Source of the DNA: Alistipes sp.
GTDB lineage: Bacteria > Bacteroidota > Bacteroidia > Bacteroidales > Rikenellaceae
Reading direction: 5' to 3'
NCBI GenBank assembly: GCA_017631135.1
Contig: JAGBTW010000143.1
Location: forward strand, 1 to 8,074
Length of the DNA stretch: 8,074 bases
Of the stretch, positions 6,617 through 8,074 are shown in pieces (position 1 is the stretch's first letter; the number at the start of each line of letters is the position of its first letter). The notes under the pieces were generated by a model. It was not told the DNA's origin. It saw only the letters and a program-made list of their open reading frames with translations, and did not search any database. The position numbers and the translations under genes are program-made.

Positions 6617-7330
6617 TATGCCTAATAAAAATATCGTTGGGCGCTTCTCTATTGCTGGCACGCCAGCCTTGCGCCACGCCTCGATGGTCATCGTGCGAAT
6701 AAACTCGTCGGGCGCAGTTATGTCTGTTGCCACCGTGAGCTTCATGCGTGGCGAGAGGCTCTTTACGAGCGTCTCGAAGAGCTTAACATTACGGTATGGC
6801 GCTTCGATAAAGAGCTGCGACTGATGTTCCTCGACCACTCTGCGCTCAAGCTCCTTCAAGCGACGCTGACGCTCGGGCTCTTTGATGGGCAGATAGCCCA
6901 CAAAGGCAAACGACTGACCGTTGAGTCCCGATGCCATCACCGACATGAGTATAGACGAAGGACCTACTAAAGGTACTACACGCACACCATGGCGATGCGC
7001 AAGCGCGGCAATCGCAGCACCTGGGTCAGCGACACCTGGCACACCCGCCTCCGAGATAACACCCGCCGAGCGATCCTCCAACACGGGCTTTAGCATGCGC
7101 TCCACCTCGCGGGCATCTGTAGTATGCTCGTTGAGCTCCACAAACTCCAGCTCCTCAATCTTTCGCTGCACACCCGCCTTGGAGAGAAATCTGCGCGCCG
7201 AGCGCACATTCTCCACGATGAAGTAGTCGAGCGAGTCGATAACCTTGCGGTTTGCCTCTGGCAACACATCCCACACAGGCGTCTCGTCTGATATGGGACA
7301 TGGAATCATGTATATAGTACCCTTTGTCAT
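6614..7330 (-). CDS. RsmI-like SAM-dependent methyltransferase (tetrapyrrole methylase fold)
   Basis: This 238-residue protein belongs to the tetrapyrrole methylase superfamily and is closest to RsmI, which 2'-O-methylates C1402 of 16S rRNA. Motifs seen are the N-terminal strand GTIYMIPCPI (4-13), SEAGVPGVADPGA (93-105; RsmI usually has SDAGTPxxSDPG), the LVGPSS segment (121-126), SGLNGQSFAFVGYLP (134-148) and IEAPYRN (175-181). It departs from classical RsmI in two places. The early EDTR segment reads VENVRSARRFL (39-49), and the late RELTKxxE segment reads ATDITAPDEF (201-210). It also lacks the extra C-terminal domain of longer RsmI proteins. It may therefore be a paralogue with another RNA target, so I give no gene symbol. 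Its ATG overlaps the alr stop (ATGA, 7327-7330), implying translational coupling, and grpE follows after 42 nt. Confidence 0.85.
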   Translation of the reverse strand: MTKGTIYMIPCPISDETPVWDVLPEANRKVIDSLDYFIVENVRSARRFLSKAGVQRKIEELEFVELNEHTTDAREVERMLKPVLEDRSAGVISEAGVPGVADPGAAIAALAHRHGVRVVPLVGPSSILMSVMASGLNGQSFAFVGYLPIKEPERQRRLKELERRVVEEHQSQLFIEAPYRNVKLFETLVKSLSPRMKLTVATDITAPDEFIRTMTIEAWRKAGVPAIEKRPTIFLLGI

Positions 7331-8074
7331 CGTTCTGTATATATTCGTTTTACGCGCGCAGAGATAGATGTCATAATCTCGTACGATATGGTATCGAGCA
7401 CACGCGCCATATCCTCGAGTGTATTGCCACTCTCGGCGCCAAATATCGTCACCTTATCGCCTACCTCAACGCCATCGATGTCCGTAATATCAATCATTGC
7501 GCTATCCATGCATACGCGACCAACAATCGGTGCGCGCTCGCCACGCACTATAACCTCCCAGCGACCATTGCCGAGGTGTCTATCAAGGCCATCGGCATAA
7601 CCCACGGGGATGGTGGCAATCGTCGTTTCGCGCTCGGTGCGCATGGCTCGTGCATAGCCTATCGACTCGCCCACAGCCAAGCTCTTCTTCTGCACGATGC
7701 GCGTCGAGAGCGTAGCAACGGGTATCAGTTTGTCGTTATGCTCAAAGCCAAAGCCATAGAGACCAAGACCCAAGCGACACATGTCGAAGTGAGCCTCCTT
7801 GAAGCGCACAATAGCCGCCGAGTTGGCGATGTGGCGCAAAGGCTTGTAGTCCAGCCACTCGGTAAGTTGCTGACTCATATAGTCGAACGCCTCAATCTGC
7901 TTGAGCGTGAACTCATCCTCCGCAGGCACATCCGCCGACGACAGATGCGAGAATATCGAAGCCACCGTAAGCGTAGTGTCGAGGTGGATGGCTCTACCCA
8001 ACAGGTCTATATCGTCATCCACAAAGCCAAGGCGGTGCATACCCGTATCGAGCTTGATGTGTATGGGGTATGCC
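7327..8074 (-). CDS. alr: Alanine racemase domain, probably the C-terminal half of a MurF-Alr fusion (partial)
   Basis: Alanine racemase interconverts L- and D-alanine with pyridoxal phosphate, supplying D-Ala for peptidoglycan. The 248 residues visible enter the window inside the barrel domain with HIKLDTGMHRLGF, which is in frame to the edge, so the coding region continues beyond 8074. Further motifs in order are FSHLSSAD, HIANSAA, CRLGLGLYGF (the Arg expected to contact the cofactor ring nitrogen), GESIGYARAMRT, IPVGYADG (containing the catalytic Tyr) and VGRVCMDSAMID. The end, ISYEIMTSISARVKRIY, is typical of the family. The cofactor-binding Lys lies off the window. In Bacteroidota this domain is usually fused behind a MurF ligase domain, which would make one bifunctional cell-wall enzyme; the window cannot show this. 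The stop overlaps the start of the methyltransferase gene by 4 bp. Confidence 0.95.
   Translation of the reverse strand, partial: AYPIHIKLDTGMHRLGFVDDDIDLLGRAIHLDTTLTVASIFSHLSSADVPAEDEFTLKQIEAFDYMSQQLTEWLDYKPLRHIANSAAIVRFKEAHFDMCRLGLGLYGFGFEHNDKLIPVATLSTRIVQKKSLAVGESIGYARAMRTERETTIATIPVGYADGLDRHLGNGRWEVIVRGERAPIVGRVCMDSAMIDITDIDGVEVGDKVTIFGAESGNTLEDMARVLDTISYEIMTSISARVKRIYTER

Noticed and set aside
6610..6618. A -7-like element (TATAATTTG on the minus strand) upstream of grpE
   Set aside because: The spacing within the element is off by one base from TAnnTTTG, and no TTTG lies at the right distance upstream. Read-through from the methyltransferase gene is simpler.
8038..8040. The ATG at 8040 as start of the alanine racemase gene
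   Set aside because: The frame stays open to the window edge, and the residues before it (HIKLDTG) are part of a conserved racemase motif, so this Met is internal.

Overview
The window reads as chromosomal DNA from a member of the Bacteroidota, most likely Bacteroidales and perhaps an Alistipes/Rikenellaceae-like gut bacterium. The L35 N-terminus, the mutL-rhomboid-endonuclease-fold neighbourhood and the single-membrane-span protein containing FNYTPRYYDP are typical of the phylum. Start codons are preceded by A/T-rich leaders without Shine-Dalgarno motifs, and the one clear promoter matches the Bacteroides pattern (TTTG, 19 bp, TAnnTTTG). The genus is an inference.

All nine genes lie on the minus strand, so transcription runs from high to low coordinates. 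The first block (8074 to 4808) is alr, probably the C-terminal half of a MurF-Alr fusion and cut by the window edge, then an RsmI-like methyltransferase gene, then grpE and dnaJ. The alr stop overlaps the methyltransferase start by 4 bp (ATGA), grpE follows 42 nt after the methyltransferase, and dnaJ follows 12 nt after grpE. This block combines D-alanine supply for the cell wall, a tetrapyrrole-methylase-fold methyltransferase, and the two co-chaperones of DnaK.

The two blocks are separated by 152 nt (4656-4807) filled almost entirely by a long imperfect palindrome of about 127 bp (4683-4809), which includes part of the dnaJ stop codon. This is the most unusual structure here.

The second block (4655 to 222) is a small membrane protein of unknown function, mutL, one rhomboid protease gene, and a membrane-anchored endonuclease/exonuclease/phosphatase-fold protein, with gaps of 17, 21 and 40 nt. 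It looks like one operon, but I found no good promoter in front of it.

At the left edge, rpmI (ribosomal protein L35) is cut by the window end. It has its own promoter in the preceding 124-nt gap and no infC directly upstream. No gene-free stretch exceeds 300 bases. I saw no tRNA, rRNA, CRISPR array, transposase or phage gene. Most of the window is housekeeping; the second-look items are the palindrome, the altered endonuclease motif of MutL, the rpmI promoter dyad and repeated palindromes at the start of grpE.
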